From NCBI GenBank assembly GCA_049890195.1, contig JBMHBY010000005.1, forward strand, positions 124,001-188,000: a DNA stretch of 64,000 nt, written 5' to 3'. Below the pieces are notes generated by a model, which was not told where the DNA came from, made no database searches, and saw only the letters and a program-made list of their open reading frames with translations. Within the stretch, counting starts at the first letter, position 1; the number at the start of each line of letters is the position of its first letter. The position numbers and the translations under genes were made by a program. Below, piece after piece: positions 25,621-35,744 of this stretch. Source of the DNA: JAYQKL01 sp049890195. GTDB lineage: Bacteria > Pseudomonadota > Alphaproteobacteria > RS24.

Positions 25621-25649
25621 CTATACGACATATAATCCTATTTGGATCA
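25621..25649 (-). promoter_or_regulatory. RpoE/ECF11-like promoter of the ChrR-like operon
   Basis: On the reverse strand TGATCC (25649-25644) is followed after 16 bases by CGTATAG (25627-25621). TGATCC is the -35 element I know for Rhodobacter RpoE targets, and a CGTA-containing -10 fits as well. Transcription would begin about 50 bases before the 25565 start codon. No equally good copy was found before the photolyase gene. Confidence 0.55.
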
Positions 25650-25727
25650 TTGGCAAACAAATACATGATAAACTTGCGTAAATGCAAGCCTGGGATTATG
25701 AATAACGACAGATAGGGGCAATTCATT

Positions 25728-26726
25728 ATGCAATTTCATAACGGGCTGGTTGAAGCCATTGGCAACACACCATTAATACTCATGAAGGCGGCATCCGAAA
25801 AGACCGGCTGCACAATCCTGGGCAAAGCGGAATTCATGAACCCAGGGCAGTCAGTCAAGGACCGCGCCGCCCTGTACATCATCAAGGATGCAGAAAAAAG
25901 GGGGGTGTTGCGCCCTGGCGGAACCATTGTCGAGGGAACCGCCGGCAATACGGGCATCGGCATCGCCTTGGTGGCAAACGCTTTGGGATACAAATCTGTC
26001 ATTGTCATCCCCGACACCCAAAGTCAGGAAAAAAAGGACATGCTGCGCTTGGCCGGCGCTGAACTGATTGAGGTTCCTGCCGTTCCCTACAAGGACCCGA
26101 ACAATTATGTCAAATATTCCGGCCGCTTGGCTGAACAACTGGCGGCTGAAAACCCGGCCGGAGCCATCTGGGCCAATCAGTTCGACAACACAGCCAACCG
26201 TCAGGCCCATATTGAAACCACCGGTCCGGAGATTTTTGAGCAGACCAGCGGTAAGGTGGACGGCTTCACCTGCGCCATCGGAACCGGCGGCACACTCGCC
26301 GGTGTGGGCATTGCCCTGAAGGAGCGCAACGCCGACATCAAAATCGCAGCCTCCGACCCGATGGGCGCCTGCATGTATCACTGGTACAAGCATGGCGAGT
26401 TGAAAGCCGAGGGCACATCCATAACCGAAGGCATCGGCCAGGGACGGGTCACGGAAAATCTGGTGGATGCGCCCATTGATGACGCCTATCAAATTTCTGA
26501 TGAGGAGGCTTTGCCCATCGTTTTTGACCTGTTGAGGAATGAGGGATTGTGTCTCGGCGGCTCCAGCGGCATCAACATTGCCGGCGCCATGCGCATGGCA
26601 GAGGAAATGGGCCCGGGGCACACCATTGTCACCATTCTTTGTGACTTCGGAACCCGATACCAGAGCAAACTTTTCAACCCTTCTTTCCTCAAAGAGAAGA
26701 ACCTGCCCTGCCCGGACTGGCTTTGA
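25728..26726 (+). CDS. cysK: Cysteine synthase A (O-acetylserine sulfhydrylase)
   Basis: PLP enzyme of 332 residues that makes cysteine from O-acetylserine and sulfide. The PLP lysine is K44 in NPGQSVKDRAALY; the substrate loop EGTAGNTGIG and the phosphate-binding GTGGTLAG follow. A long C-terminal section (QISDEEALPIVFDLLRNEG, LCDFGTRYQSKLF) is typical of the alphaproteobacterial type. It starts 163 bases from the divergent ChrR-like gene and is followed directly by an acetyltransferase gene. Confidence 0.93.
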   Translation: MQFHNGLVEAIGNTPLILMKAASEKTGCTILGKAEFMNPGQSVKDRAALYIIKDAEKRGVLRPGGTIVEGTAGNTGIGIALVANALGYKSVIVIPDTQSQEKKDMLRLAGAELIEVPAVPYKDPNNYVKYSGRLAEQLAAENPAGAIWANQFDNTANRQAHIETTGPEIFEQTSGKVDGFTCAIGTGGTLAGVGIALKERNADIKIAASDPMGACMYHWYKHGELKAEGTSITEGIGQGRVTENLVDAPIDDAYQISDEEALPIVFDLLRNEGLCLGGSSGINIAGAMRMAEEMGPGHTIVTILCDFGTRYQSKLFNPSFLKEKNLPCPDWL

Positions 26727-26734
26727 GAAGGCAC

Positions 26735-27265
26735 ATGTTTGCGCGCACCCGGCCCAAACGCCTGAACACAACGGTAACCCATCTTGAGATGACGGAGCAC
26801 CCGAAACTTCAACTCGGCTGGGGGGATGAACGCATTTCCCTGATTGAGGACGAGAGTCCTGATCTGGACACCTACCGCAGGATTTACAATGAGGTCGGAC
26901 GCCGCCATCATTGGGTTAATCGCCGTTACATGCCGGATTACTCACTTCAAAGGTTACTGCATGACCCTCAAAACCGTGTGTTTTACCTGCGGCGGGATTC
27001 AGAAATCATCGGCTTTACGGAAGTCAACATGCGTCAACACCCGGAAATTGAGCTGGTTTTTGTGGGGCTGGTTGAAGGGGTCCTGGGCCGGGGACTGGGC
27101 AAAAAACTGTTGCATCACACATTGGAGATCATCTGGTCAGACCAACCTGAAAAAGTCATCATCCAGACCAATACGCTCGACCACCCCAATGCACTGCGGC
27201 TTTATCAAGAAGCAGGCTTCATCCCGGTCGGCCAAGAGGACGTCACCATCATCGACCGCGGCTGA
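26735..27265 (+). CDS. GNAT-family N-acetyltransferase
   Basis: Acetyl-CoA-dependent transferase of 176 residues. The acetyl-CoA loop appears as LVEGVLGRGLGKKLLHHTLE and the C-terminal LDHPNALRLYQEAGF motif is typical of GNAT. ATG at 26735 has GAGAAGG upstream and is preferred to a TTG at 26723 overlapping the cysK stop. The substrate cannot be deduced; close linkage to cysK is not by itself evidence for a serine acetyltransferase, which has a different fold. Confidence 0.87.
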   Translation: MFARTRPKRLNTTVTHLEMTEHPKLQLGWGDERISLIEDESPDLDTYRRIYNEVGRRHHWVNRRYMPDYSLQRLLHDPQNRVFYLRRDSEIIGFTEVNMRQHPEIELVFVGLVEGVLGRGLGKKLLHHTLEIIWSDQPEKVIIQTNTLDHPNALRLYQEAGFIPVGQEDVTIIDRG

Positions 27266-27272
27266 GCCGGGG

Positions 27273-28018
<746 letters not shown>

Positions 28019-28022
<4 letters not shown>

Positions 28023-29101
28023 GTCTCCTTGCGGTCGGTTGCGAGTTTAGCTTCAAGATTTTTGGAATAACGCGACATGGCATAACAAAAGAACCAAAAA
28101 ATCATGCCGGCAAAAACATAACCGGTCAACGGCACCTGCGGCGCCGCCCAATTCGGGTCTGTGTAATGGAACATCACGACACCCATCAAATCAAACAGTC
28201 CGACAATCATCACCAGTGTTGTGTCCTTGAACAATCCGATAAAGGTGTTGACGATGCCTGGAATGGAAATACGCAAGGCTTGTGGCAGTATAACTGTGTA
28301 CATGCCCTGCCAATAACCCAGCCCAAGCGCCTTGATGGCTTCATACTGCCCCTGCGGAATGGCCTGCAGACCCCCGCGCACCACTTCGGCGATATAGGCT
28401 GCGGCAAACAACGCCACCCCAATCAGACATCTCAGTAGAGAGTCGAAATTCACCCCGGCCGGCAAAAACAGCGGCAGCATGACACTTGCCATGAACAAGA
28501 CGGTGATCAGGGGGACACCCCGCCAGACCTCAATAAAGACAACACTCAGGCCGCGCACCATCGGCAAATCTGATTGCCGGCCCAAAGCGAGCAGAATGCC
28601 GAGCGGCAGAGACAACACGATACCGGCATAGGCAATCACCAGCGTCACTAGCAGGCCGCCCCATAGATTGGTCTGCACTTCCGTCAGGCCAAAGGAACCG
28701 CCGGCCAGCAGAATAACGGTCATCAACGGAAATCCGGTCAGCATGAACACACCGACCCGCCTTTTGCCAAATGTTCCGGGATGCATCAACCACACAAGCC
28801 CCGCCAAGGCAGTCAGAAAAACCAGATTGGGCCGCCACAGCGTGCTGTCGGGGTAATTCCCGTAAATGAATTGTTTTATTTTGGCCGCGACAAACGGCCA
28901 GCACGCCCCCTGCTCAGGCTTGAGGCAGGCCGACCGGTCCGTCCCCGACCAACTGGCCGTGAAAACGGCCCAGTCCAACACGCCCGAAATGAGAACAAAC
29001 AGCACATACAAGCCGATAATTGTTAAAAGCGAATTCAGGGGCGAAGAAAACAGGTGCGTCTTCAGCCAGGTTGAGCGAGATGTTTGGGGCTGTCCGGGCA
29101 T
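28019..29101 (-). CDS. aapM: General L-amino acid ABC transporter permease AapM
   Basis: Integral membrane permease of 360 residues. The start at 29101, two bases after the aapQ stop and with a GGAG upstream, is preferred; a longer in-frame start at 29131 would overlap aapQ by 29 bases. A long periplasmic insert between the first membrane helices is typical of AapM. The EAA loop, which contacts AapP, is in YEAIKALGLGYWQGMYTVIL. Confidence 0.9.
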
Positions 29102-29102
29102 A

Positions 29103-30254
29103 TCAGCGCTCCACCAGCTTGACGCGGGCATTGTACCAGTTCATCAAAGCCGCCGACAGCAGACTCAAGGCCAAATAAATGGTCATGGTGATGAACAGGA
29201 TTTCGATCGCCTGTCCGGTCTGGTTCAGGGCGGTTCCGGCAAAAACCGAAACAAGCTCCGGATAGGCAATCGCAGCCGCCAGTGAAGAGTTCTTGGTCAA
29301 ATTGAGGTATTGGCTGGTTAAGGGCGGAATAATGACGCGCAAGGCCTGAGGGATGACAATCTTGCGTAATGTCTGAAGGTTTTTCAGCCCCAAGGCCCGC
29401 GCCGCCTCAACCTGCCCCTTGGAAACCGACTGGATGCCGGCCCGCACAATTTCGGCAATGAATGCCGCCGTATAGGTCACCAGCGACACCAGAAGCGCAA
29501 CAAATTCAGGCGTCAGGCTCGCCCCGCCCCGGAAGTTGAACCCGCGCAGGGCCGGCAGGTCGAACGTAACGGGCCAGCCGGCTACGACAAGGCAAAGCAT
29601 TATGGCAAGCCCCCCGCCCCCCAGCACCTTGTAACGTAATCCAGAGACCGCGCCGGTATTCACCCTGATTTGCCGGTCGCGGCGCGCAGAAGCAACATAC
29701 AGCCCGGCCGACAACAGCAACACAACCGCAAAAACACCTGTTGCCGGCGTCATTTCCGGTGCCGGAAAATAAAGTCCGCGTTTGTTGAGGAAAACCGCCT
29801 CCATGAAATCCAGACTTTGCTTCGGGCGGGGCAGCAAATTGAGCATCGCCGAGTACCAGAACAAAATCTGCAGCAGCAAAGGCAGGTTCCGCAGGGTTTC
29901 AACATAGGCCACCGCCAATTTTGAAATCAGCCAGTTCTGCGACAACTGCATAATGCCGATGGCAAAACCCAACACCGTCGCCAGAAAGATTCCCGTGACG
30001 GCAACCAGCCCCGTATTCGCCAACCCGACCAGCAGGAGCCTGCCGAACGTTGAGCTTTCATCATAGGCTATCAGACTGAAATTGACGTCAAAACCGGTTT
30101 CCTGACCAAGAAAACCAAATCCCGTGGTGATGTTGCGCTGCTCCAGATTGTCCAGCGTGTTGGAAAACAGCCACCAGAAGGATAAAGCCACTGCCGCCAA
30201 CAAAACCGCCTGCAGCAATACCGCCCTGCCCCTTCTGTTTTGCCAAAACTGCAC
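29103..30254 (-). CDS. aapQ: General L-amino acid ABC transporter permease AapQ
   Basis: Integral membrane permease of 383 residues pairing with AapM. Several membrane helices surround a long loop; the EAA motif is VEAARALGLKNLQTLRKIVI followed by PQALRVIIPPLTSQYLNLTK. It lies 18 bases after aapJ and is directly followed by aapM. Confidence 0.92.
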   Translation of the reverse strand: MQFWQNRRGRAVLLQAVLLAAVALSFWWLFSNTLDNLEQRNITTGFGFLGQETGFDVNFSLIAYDESSTFGRLLLVGLANTGLVAVTGIFLATVLGFAIGIMQLSQNWLISKLAVAYVETLRNLPLLLQILFWYSAMLNLLPRPKQSLDFMEAVFLNKRGLYFPAPEMTPATGVFAVVLLLSAGLYVASARRDRQIRVNTGAVSGLRYKVLGGGGLAIMLCLVVAGWPVTFDLPALRGFNFRGGASLTPEFVALLVSLVTYTAAFIAEIVRAGIQSVSKGQVEAARALGLKNLQTLRKIVIPQALRVIIPPLTSQYLNLTKNSSLAAAIAYPELVSVFAGTALNQTGQAIEILFITMTIYLALSLLSAALMNWYNARVKLVER

Positions 30255-30272
30255 GCTGTCCCTCCGTCAGAA

Positions 30273-31286
30273 TTACCGGATTGGCGGGGCGTAATGGAGA
30301 CCGCCATCATTCCACAGGGCATTCACGCCGCGTTCAATTTTCAACGGCGAATCCTTGCCGACGGTGCGGTCATAAACCTGACCATAATTGCCGACCTCTT
30401 GGATGATGTTGTAGGCCCAATCCGCCGGCAGACCCAGTTGCGGACCAAGCCGGCCCTCCACGCCCAACAGGCGGCGGACAGAGGGATTGGAGGAGGACTT
30501 CATGGCCGCGACATTGCCGGAGGTCACCCCCAGCTCCTCAGCCGTCAGCATGGCATGGAACGTCCAGCGTACCACATCGCCCCATTGGTTATCACCCTCG
30601 CGCACCAACGGGCCAAGCGGCTCTTTGGAAATGATTTCGGGAAGGACGATGTGGCCGTCAGGGTCTTTCAGCTTGAGGCGTTGTGCATAAAGTCCGGACA
30701 GATCGGTCGTATAGGCGTCGCAGCGGCCGCTGTCATAGGCAATCAAAGCCTCATTGGAATTCTCATAAGTGTTGATTTCATAGTCCAGATTGTTGGTCCT
30801 GAAAAAATCGGCGGCATTCAACTCTGTCGTGGTGCCGGCATTGACGCACAAAGACGCCCCGTCCAGTTCCAATGTCGAGGAAACCCCCAGATCCTTGCTG
30901 ACCATGAACCCTTGCCCGTCAAAAAAATTGATGACGGGAAAATCAACCCCCAGAGTGCTGTCGCGCTGCATGGACCATGTGGTGTTGCGGGTCAACACAT
31001 CAATTTCCCCGGATTGCAATGCCGTAAAACGAACTTTGGCGGAAAGCGGCAGGAACTTGGCCTTGCCGGTGTCACCGAAGATGGCGGCCGCAATAGCGCG
31101 GCAGAAATCCGCATCCATGCCCTGCCACTGCCCCGTATCGTCCGGGTTTGAGAAGCCGGGCAGACCCTGGCTGACACCGCAGGTCACATACCCCCTCTGC
31201 TTGACCACATCAAGGGTTCCGGCCTGAACTGAGACCATGAAAATCGTCAAAAAGCTGAGTGTCAGCGTAATCCGTCGCATCATCAT
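30273..31286 (-). CDS. aapJ: General L-amino acid ABC transporter substrate-binding protein AapJ
   Basis: Periplasmic binding protein of 337 residues with a signal peptide (MMMRRITLTLSFLTIFMVSV, cleaved near residue 22). The mature start GTLDVVKQRGYVTCGVSQGL is typical of family-3 solute-binding proteins of the AapJ group, and FCRAIAAAIFGD and LTRNTTWSMQRD follow. It is first in the operon and divergent from metC. Confidence 0.94.
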   Translation of the reverse strand: MMMRRITLTLSFLTIFMVSVQAGTLDVVKQRGYVTCGVSQGLPGFSNPDDTGQWQGMDADFCRAIAAAIFGDTGKAKFLPLSAKVRFTALQSGEIDVLTRNTTWSMQRDSTLGVDFPVINFFDGQGFMVSKDLGVSSTLELDGASLCVNAGTTTELNAADFFRTNNLDYEINTYENSNEALIAYDSGRCDAYTTDLSGLYAQRLKLKDPDGHIVLPEIISKEPLGPLVREGDNQWGDVVRWTFHAMLTAEELGVTSGNVAAMKSSSNPSVRRLLGVEGRLGPQLGLPADWAYNIIQEVGNYGQVYDRTVGKDSPLKIERGVNALWNDGGLHYAPPIR

Positions 31287-31415
31287 TATTATTGCCTTTC
31301 ATATCGGGTTGAAGCGGTTTTCATTGACTAACACCCTAACACGAATATCATGTAAAAAACACGGTGTGACAGGTTTTTTCTGGTGACATCAGGGCTTAAG
31401 CTGGGCATCCAATCC

Positions 31416-32582
31416 ATGACATCATCCAAAAAAGACAAAACCAGACTGGTGCATGACGGCAGAACCGGGGCGACCCACCATGGCGCCGTCAACCCGCCGG
31501 TTTATCATGCCTCCACCTTTCTGTATGACAGTTACCTGCAAGTCATCGGAAAAGAACCGGGGCCCGAATTCTTCTACGGGCGGCACGCCACCCCGACCAG
31601 CGACGCCTTGGAACAGGCCGTGTGCAACCTTGAAGGCGGTTTCCGGACCGTTCTGACGCCGTCCGGCCTGAACGCCTGCGCCCTGTCATTGCTGGCGTTT
31701 GTCGAAACCGGCGACCATGTGCTTCTGACCGACAGCGCTTATCAGCCCAGCCGTGATTTCTGCGACACAACCCTGCAGCGTCTCGGCATTGACGTCACCT
31801 GTTTCGACCCCGGCAGCGGCGCGGAGATTGAGCGGCTGATCACACCGAAAACCAAGGTCATTTTCCTTGAGGCCCCTGGATCGCAGACCATGGAAATCGC
31901 TGACATGGAACAGATTGTGGCTGTCGCCCGTGCCCATGACATCACAACGGTGATCGACAACACCTGGGCGACACCGTTGTTTTTCAAACCCCTTTCCATC
32001 GGCATTGACGTTTCAATCCAGGCGGCCACAAAATATTTTGTCGGACATGCGGATGCGCTGATCGGCACCATCACCTGCAATGAAAAAACCTATCCGCAGC
32101 TCCGCCGGTTGCACCGGTCATTCGGCATTTGCGCGGGGCCGGATGATGTGCGCATGGCCCTGCGGGGACTTCGCACGCTGGAGGTCAGACTTGCACAGCA
32201 CATGCACAGCGCCATTGAAATCGCCCAATGGCTTGAACAACAGGAGGTTGTTCAGGAGGTCCTGCACCCGGCCTTACCGTCCCACCCCCAGCATGGTTTG
32301 TGGCAAAAACTGTTCACCGGATCGACCGGGCTTTTCAGTTTCACAATCCCCCCCCACAGCGACGAGGCTTTGGCGGCCATGCTGGACAATATGGAGTATT
32401 TCGGCATGGGGTTCAGTTGGGGCGGCTTTGAAAGCCTGATTATGCCCTACCCGCATATTGTCCGCGAGACCAAGCCCTTCCCGGAAGACCGGCTTTTGAT
32501 CAGACTTCATATCGGTCTGGAGGACGTGTCAGACCTGAAGCATGATCTGGCGCAGGGCTTTGAGCGGTTAAAAACAGCCTGA
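31416..32582 (+). CDS. metC: Cystathionine beta-lyase
   Basis: PLP enzyme of the Cys/Met metabolism family, 388 residues from the ATG at 31416; a GTG at 31383 would add 11 residues. The PLP lysine is in SIQAATKYFVGHADALIG (about K206) and the substrate-binding RHATPTSDALE lies near the N-terminus. The sequence is of the alphaproteobacterial metC type that converts cystathionine to homocysteine. It diverges from aapJ and converges on the Sel1-repeat gene. I found no SAM riboswitch in the 96 bases upstream. Confidence 0.9.
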   Translation: MTSSKKDKTRLVHDGRTGATHHGAVNPPVYHASTFLYDSYLQVIGKEPGPEFFYGRHATPTSDALEQAVCNLEGGFRTVLTPSGLNACALSLLAFVETGDHVLLTDSAYQPSRDFCDTTLQRLGIDVTCFDPGSGAEIERLITPKTKVIFLEAPGSQTMEIADMEQIVAVARAHDITTVIDNTWATPLFFKPLSIGIDVSIQAATKYFVGHADALIGTITCNEKTYPQLRRLHRSFGICAGPDDVRMALRGLRTLEVRLAQHMHSAIEIAQWLEQQEVVQEVLHPALPSHPQHGLWQKLFTGSTGLFSFTIPPHSDEALAAMLDNMEYFGMGFSWGGFESLIMPYPHIVRETKPFPEDRLLIRLHIGLEDVSDLKHDLAQGFERLKTA

Positions 32583-32593
32583 CGCAATTTACC

Positions 32594-33199
32594 TTAGTAG
32601 GATTTGCTGACAAATTCGCGCGCCGCCCGAACAGCCGCATCCTTGGAGGGCCGGGAAAGCTTTTTTTCAAGCCTGTTGATGCCGGCCAAAGCGGGCTGCG
32701 CGAACCCGCCCTTCATGGACAGCAGGTAGTACATGTATGCGGTTTCGGGGTCGCGCGGCACGCCGCTCCCCAATTCAAGCTTTTGGGCATAGGCGTATTG
32801 CGCCGCCACCAAGCCCTTTTCGGCGGCGCGGGCAAACATGGCCGCCGCCAGGGATGCATCCTTGCCGACCAATTCACCCTGATCATAGATCTGACCCATG
32901 GCCAATTCGGCCCGCGGATCCCCCATTTGGGCGGATTTATTGAGCAGTGACAGTGCTTTTGCGGAATCGCGGTCTCGGCCGGGGCTGCTGAGATACAAAA
33001 CCCCCAGACGGTAGGCTGCACCGGCATCGCCGTGTTCCACACCACGTTGCCAGGCCTCGACCGCCGCCTGCTTCTGACCGGTTCCCAGAAGATCCAGCCC
33101 ACGGCGTTCATTGTCGGCATGAGCCGAGGGGGTCAAAGTCAGCATGAGGAGCAGACAAGGCAATATACACACGGATTTTCCTGAACCTGAAGACTTCAT
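32594..33199 (-). CDS. Secreted Sel1-repeat (TPR-like) protein
   Basis: Protein of 201 residues with a signal peptide (MKSSGSGKSVCILPCLLLML, ending at AHA near residue 28). At least three Sel1-like repeats follow: GAAYRLGVLYLSSPGRDRDS, AELAMGQIYDQGELVGKDAS and AQYAYAQKLELGSGVPRDPE. Such solenoids bind other proteins, often in the envelope. The ATG at 33199 gives a normal signal peptide; an upstream start at 33223 is less likely. It is divergent from the hydrolase gene at 33285. Confidence 0.85.
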   Translation of the reverse strand: MKSSGSGKSVCILPCLLLMLTLTPSAHADNERRGLDLLGTGQKQAAVEAWQRGVEHGDAGAAYRLGVLYLSSPGRDRDSAKALSLLNKSAQMGDPRAELAMGQIYDQGELVGKDASLAAAMFARAAEKGLVAAQYAYAQKLELGSGVPRDPETAYMYYLLSMKGGFAQPALAGINRLEKKLSRPSKDAAVRAAREFVSKSY

Positions 33200-33284
33200 G
33201 ACACTCAACCGCATATACTCCACTTGACGGGTCTGTAATCCCTATATTAACACAGAATTCTGAAAACTCGTATGGTTGCAAGAG

Positions 33285-34034
33285 ATGAAAAACAACAAGC
33301 CCATCATCGGCGTGATTGCCGACAGCGTCTATCAGGACAACATGCGCCTGTCGAGCACCGGCAAAAAATACATGGAGGGTCTGACAGCGGTTGCTGACGT
33401 GCTGCCGGTTGTCATCCCCAGCACACCGGATGTGGATGTCGACGCCTATCTTGGGTTGATTGACGGTCTGATGCTCACCGGAAGTCTGACCAATGTGCAT
33501 CCGTCCCGTTATGGCGTGACGCCCTCCACCGAGCACGAACCTTATGATGAATTGCGCGATCAGACGTCTTTTGCCTTCATCGAGGCATGTCTCGGGCGGG
33601 CCATCCCCCTGCTCGGCATCTGCCGGGGCTTTCAGGAACTCAATGTGGCGCTTGGCGGTAGCCTGGTCGCCTCGGTCCATGAAGTCGAAGGACGTTTGGA
33701 TCATCGTGAACCCGACACAGCTGACCGCGACATCAAACATGCAGACCGGCATATGGTGACCTTCACGGATGGTGGATTGTTTCAATCCTGGACCGGAATG
33801 ACCTCCCTCAAGACCAACAGCCTGCACCGTCAAGCCGTTGACAGATTGTCGGACCGGCTGAAAATTGAGGCCGTCTGTGAAGACGGGACCATTGAGGGTG
33901 TTTCAGTGATTGACGCCGCCGCCTTTGCCGTGGCCGTGCAATGGCATCCTGAATATGAGGCGCAGAACAATGTGTTTTCAAAAGCTTTTTTCAAGGCTTT
34001 TGAGGCTGATGTGCTTCAGCAACGGTCTGGGTAA
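33285..34034 (+). CDS. Class I glutamine-amidotransferase-like hydrolase (peptidase C26, PuuD-like)
   Basis: Protein of 249 residues similar to gamma-glutamyl-GABA hydrolase. The nucleophile elbow is LLGICRGFQELN (C113) and the His-Glu pair is in VQWHPEYE near residue 225. The TGSLTNVHPSRYG region fits the C26 family. Real substrate unknown; no putrescine-degradation genes are nearby. The ATG at 33285 is used; a TTG at 33276 is an alternative. Confidence 0.87.
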   Translation: MKNNKPIIGVIADSVYQDNMRLSSTGKKYMEGLTAVADVLPVVIPSTPDVDVDAYLGLIDGLMLTGSLTNVHPSRYGVTPSTEHEPYDELRDQTSFAFIEACLGRAIPLLGICRGFQELNVALGGSLVASVHEVEGRLDHREPDTADRDIKHADRHMVTFTDGGLFQSWTGMTSLKTNSLHRQAVDRLSDRLKIEAVCEDGTIEGVSVIDAAAFAVAVQWHPEYEAQNNVFSKAFFKAFEADVLQQRSG

Positions 34035-34115
34035 ATATCCAGAAATTGCATATTTAGGCTTTTTCTAAACCACCAAACCCCATTATAATTCAAAAAGTTG
34101 CGTAGGGAGAAAGTC

Positions 34116-35744
34116 ATGCGTTTTATCATTTTTTCATTGCTGTTTGTCCTTGGCCAGCAAGCCACTTATGCCGCCCAGATTGGTGTGGCCGCAGGGATAC
34201 GTGGCGAAGTCATCAGGGCCAGCACAGTCCAGAGAACAGCCGCGATCGGTCAGATGTCGTCCGGCCAGACGGTTTTTTTGGGTGATGAAATCCGTGTCGG
34301 CGCCGCCAGCCGACTTCAAGTCATGCTGCTGGATGAAACGATTTTCACCCTGGGCGCCAACGCCGCAATGACCATTGACGAATTTGTCTATGATCCCGCC
34401 TCCCCCTCCGCCGGCACTTTAAGCGCCTCTGTCCGCAAGGGGGCCTTTCGCTTTGTCTCCGGACGGGTTGCCGCCGGTTCACCGAATGCCATGACCGTTA
34501 AGACACCCGCGGCGACCATCGGCGTAAGGGGCACATCCGTGGCCGGTGATGTTGAAGATAACGGCGCCACGACCGTCATTCTGCTTGGCCCAGGCCCCAA
34601 TAATGCCCTGGGCGTCGCACCCGGCGCAATCAGCGTAGAAAATGACATCGGCAGCATTGACATCACCCGTCCCGGCTTCGCGACCCAGGTTCAACCGCAG
34701 ACCGTTCAGGCGCCCCCGGCACCTGCAACACAGGCTTCGCAGGAACAAATTGAAAGCCTTGAGCAATCCTTATCGGAACAGGCCGTGGTGGAAATCGCCA
34801 AAGAGCTTGATGTGGATGTTGGCGAACTGGGCATCCAGACCGGTGAGGACACCAACAATGACGGTGAATTGGACACCTTCGCCAGCAACACGGTTTTGGC
34901 GGCCGAACTGGAGGACGCCACATCAGAAGGCGGCACCACCCAGGATCGGGCGTTGTTGGCGGCAACCGCCCTGTCCTTGTTCGGCGAGGGCATTCTCGAA
35001 ATGGAGGGTGAAGACCTGCAGGATTTCTTTGAAGGGGTCAATCTTGGTGGCGCTGTCGCCGATATTTTCAATCAAGGGGCCGAGTATCTGGGGCCGACCA
35101 CACTTGACGACATCCGCTCCGCCGGGTTGAGGGGCTCCGTGACCTTCTTCGCCAATGATGTTGCAATGAACGGCGACTGTGGAGCCGAGAGCTGCGGCAG
35201 CTACAATGTCCAGAATGTCTGGAATTTCTCCAGTCAAACCGTCAACAGCACCCTTTCCGGAAACTTCAGCATCCATAATGGTGTGGGCGGGATTGCCGAA
35301 GACGGCAGCAACATCATTCAGGGCGTCATGAACATGCAATCCGCCGAACTCAGCTGGGCTGAGGCATCCGGCCCCGCCTTTTTTGAATTTTCGGAATTTG
35401 TCCCCGCCTCCAACCTTCAAGGATTCGGGCCGCCTCCGGGTGCACAGGGCAGATTTGGTGAGCCACAGTTTGATCCTGACACCAATGAAATGCTCAACCG
35501 CGTCCCGGTTGACAGCTTTGCCTCCATTTCACAAGGCGCTTTGGCCGACAATTCCGTTTTGGAGGTTTTCTCAACCTCAAGCCTTTCAAATGTTCAGTTC
35601 AACGGCGCCGGCCCGAGTGTGGCGAACTTCTCCGACCACTCTGTCGGTGTCAGGGTAAACCCAATGGATATGCCGGACGGGTCGGAGAACCCGGTTCAGC
35701 CGACCGAAATCGAAGGCTTCATCTTTGGCCTGGAGACACAATAA
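34116..35744 (+). CDS. Secreted FecR-domain protein with C-terminal beta-rich region
   Basis: Protein of 542 residues starting MRFIIFSLLFVLGQQATYAA, a clear signal peptide; AGGGAGA precedes this ATG. A FecR-type domain covers about residues 30-140 (ending VKTPAATIGVRGTSVAGD). A low-complexity Gln/Ala/Glu linker follows, then a calcium-loop-like DTNNDGELD (245-253) and a Gly/Ser/Asn-rich, strand-forming C-terminal half with one Cys pair (GDCGAESCGS). It is not an anti-sigma factor in the usual sense because it has no N-terminal helix or membrane span. Its stop overlaps the next gene, suggesting that both products work together. Confidence 0.8.
   Translation: MRFIIFSLLFVLGQQATYAAQIGVAAGIRGEVIRASTVQRTAAIGQMSSGQTVFLGDEIRVGAASRLQVMLLDETIFTLGANAAMTIDEFVYDPASPSAGTLSASVRKGAFRFVSGRVAAGSPNAMTVKTPAATIGVRGTSVAGDVEDNGATTVILLGPGPNNALGVAPGAISVENDIGSIDITRPGFATQVQPQTVQAPPAPATQASQEQIESLEQSLSEQAVVEIAKELDVDVGELGIQTGEDTNNDGELDTFASNTVLAAELEDATSEGGTTQDRALLAATALSLFGEGILEMEGEDLQDFFEGVNLGGAVADIFNQGAEYLGPTTLDDIRSAGLRGSVTFFANDVAMNGDCGAESCGSYNVQNVWNFSSQTVNSTLSGNFSIHNGVGGIAEDGSNIIQGVMNMQSAELSWAEASGPAFFEFSEFVPASNLQGFGPPPGAQGRFGEPQFDPDTNEMLNRVPVDSFASISQGALADNSVLEVFSTSSLSNVQFNGAGPSVANFSDHSVGVRVNPMDMPDGSENPVQPTEIEGFIFGLETQ

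Noticed and set aside
31287..31415. Possible SAM-type riboswitch upstream of metC
   Set aside because: No SAM-I or SAM-II core elements were recognised; a covariance-model search would settle it.
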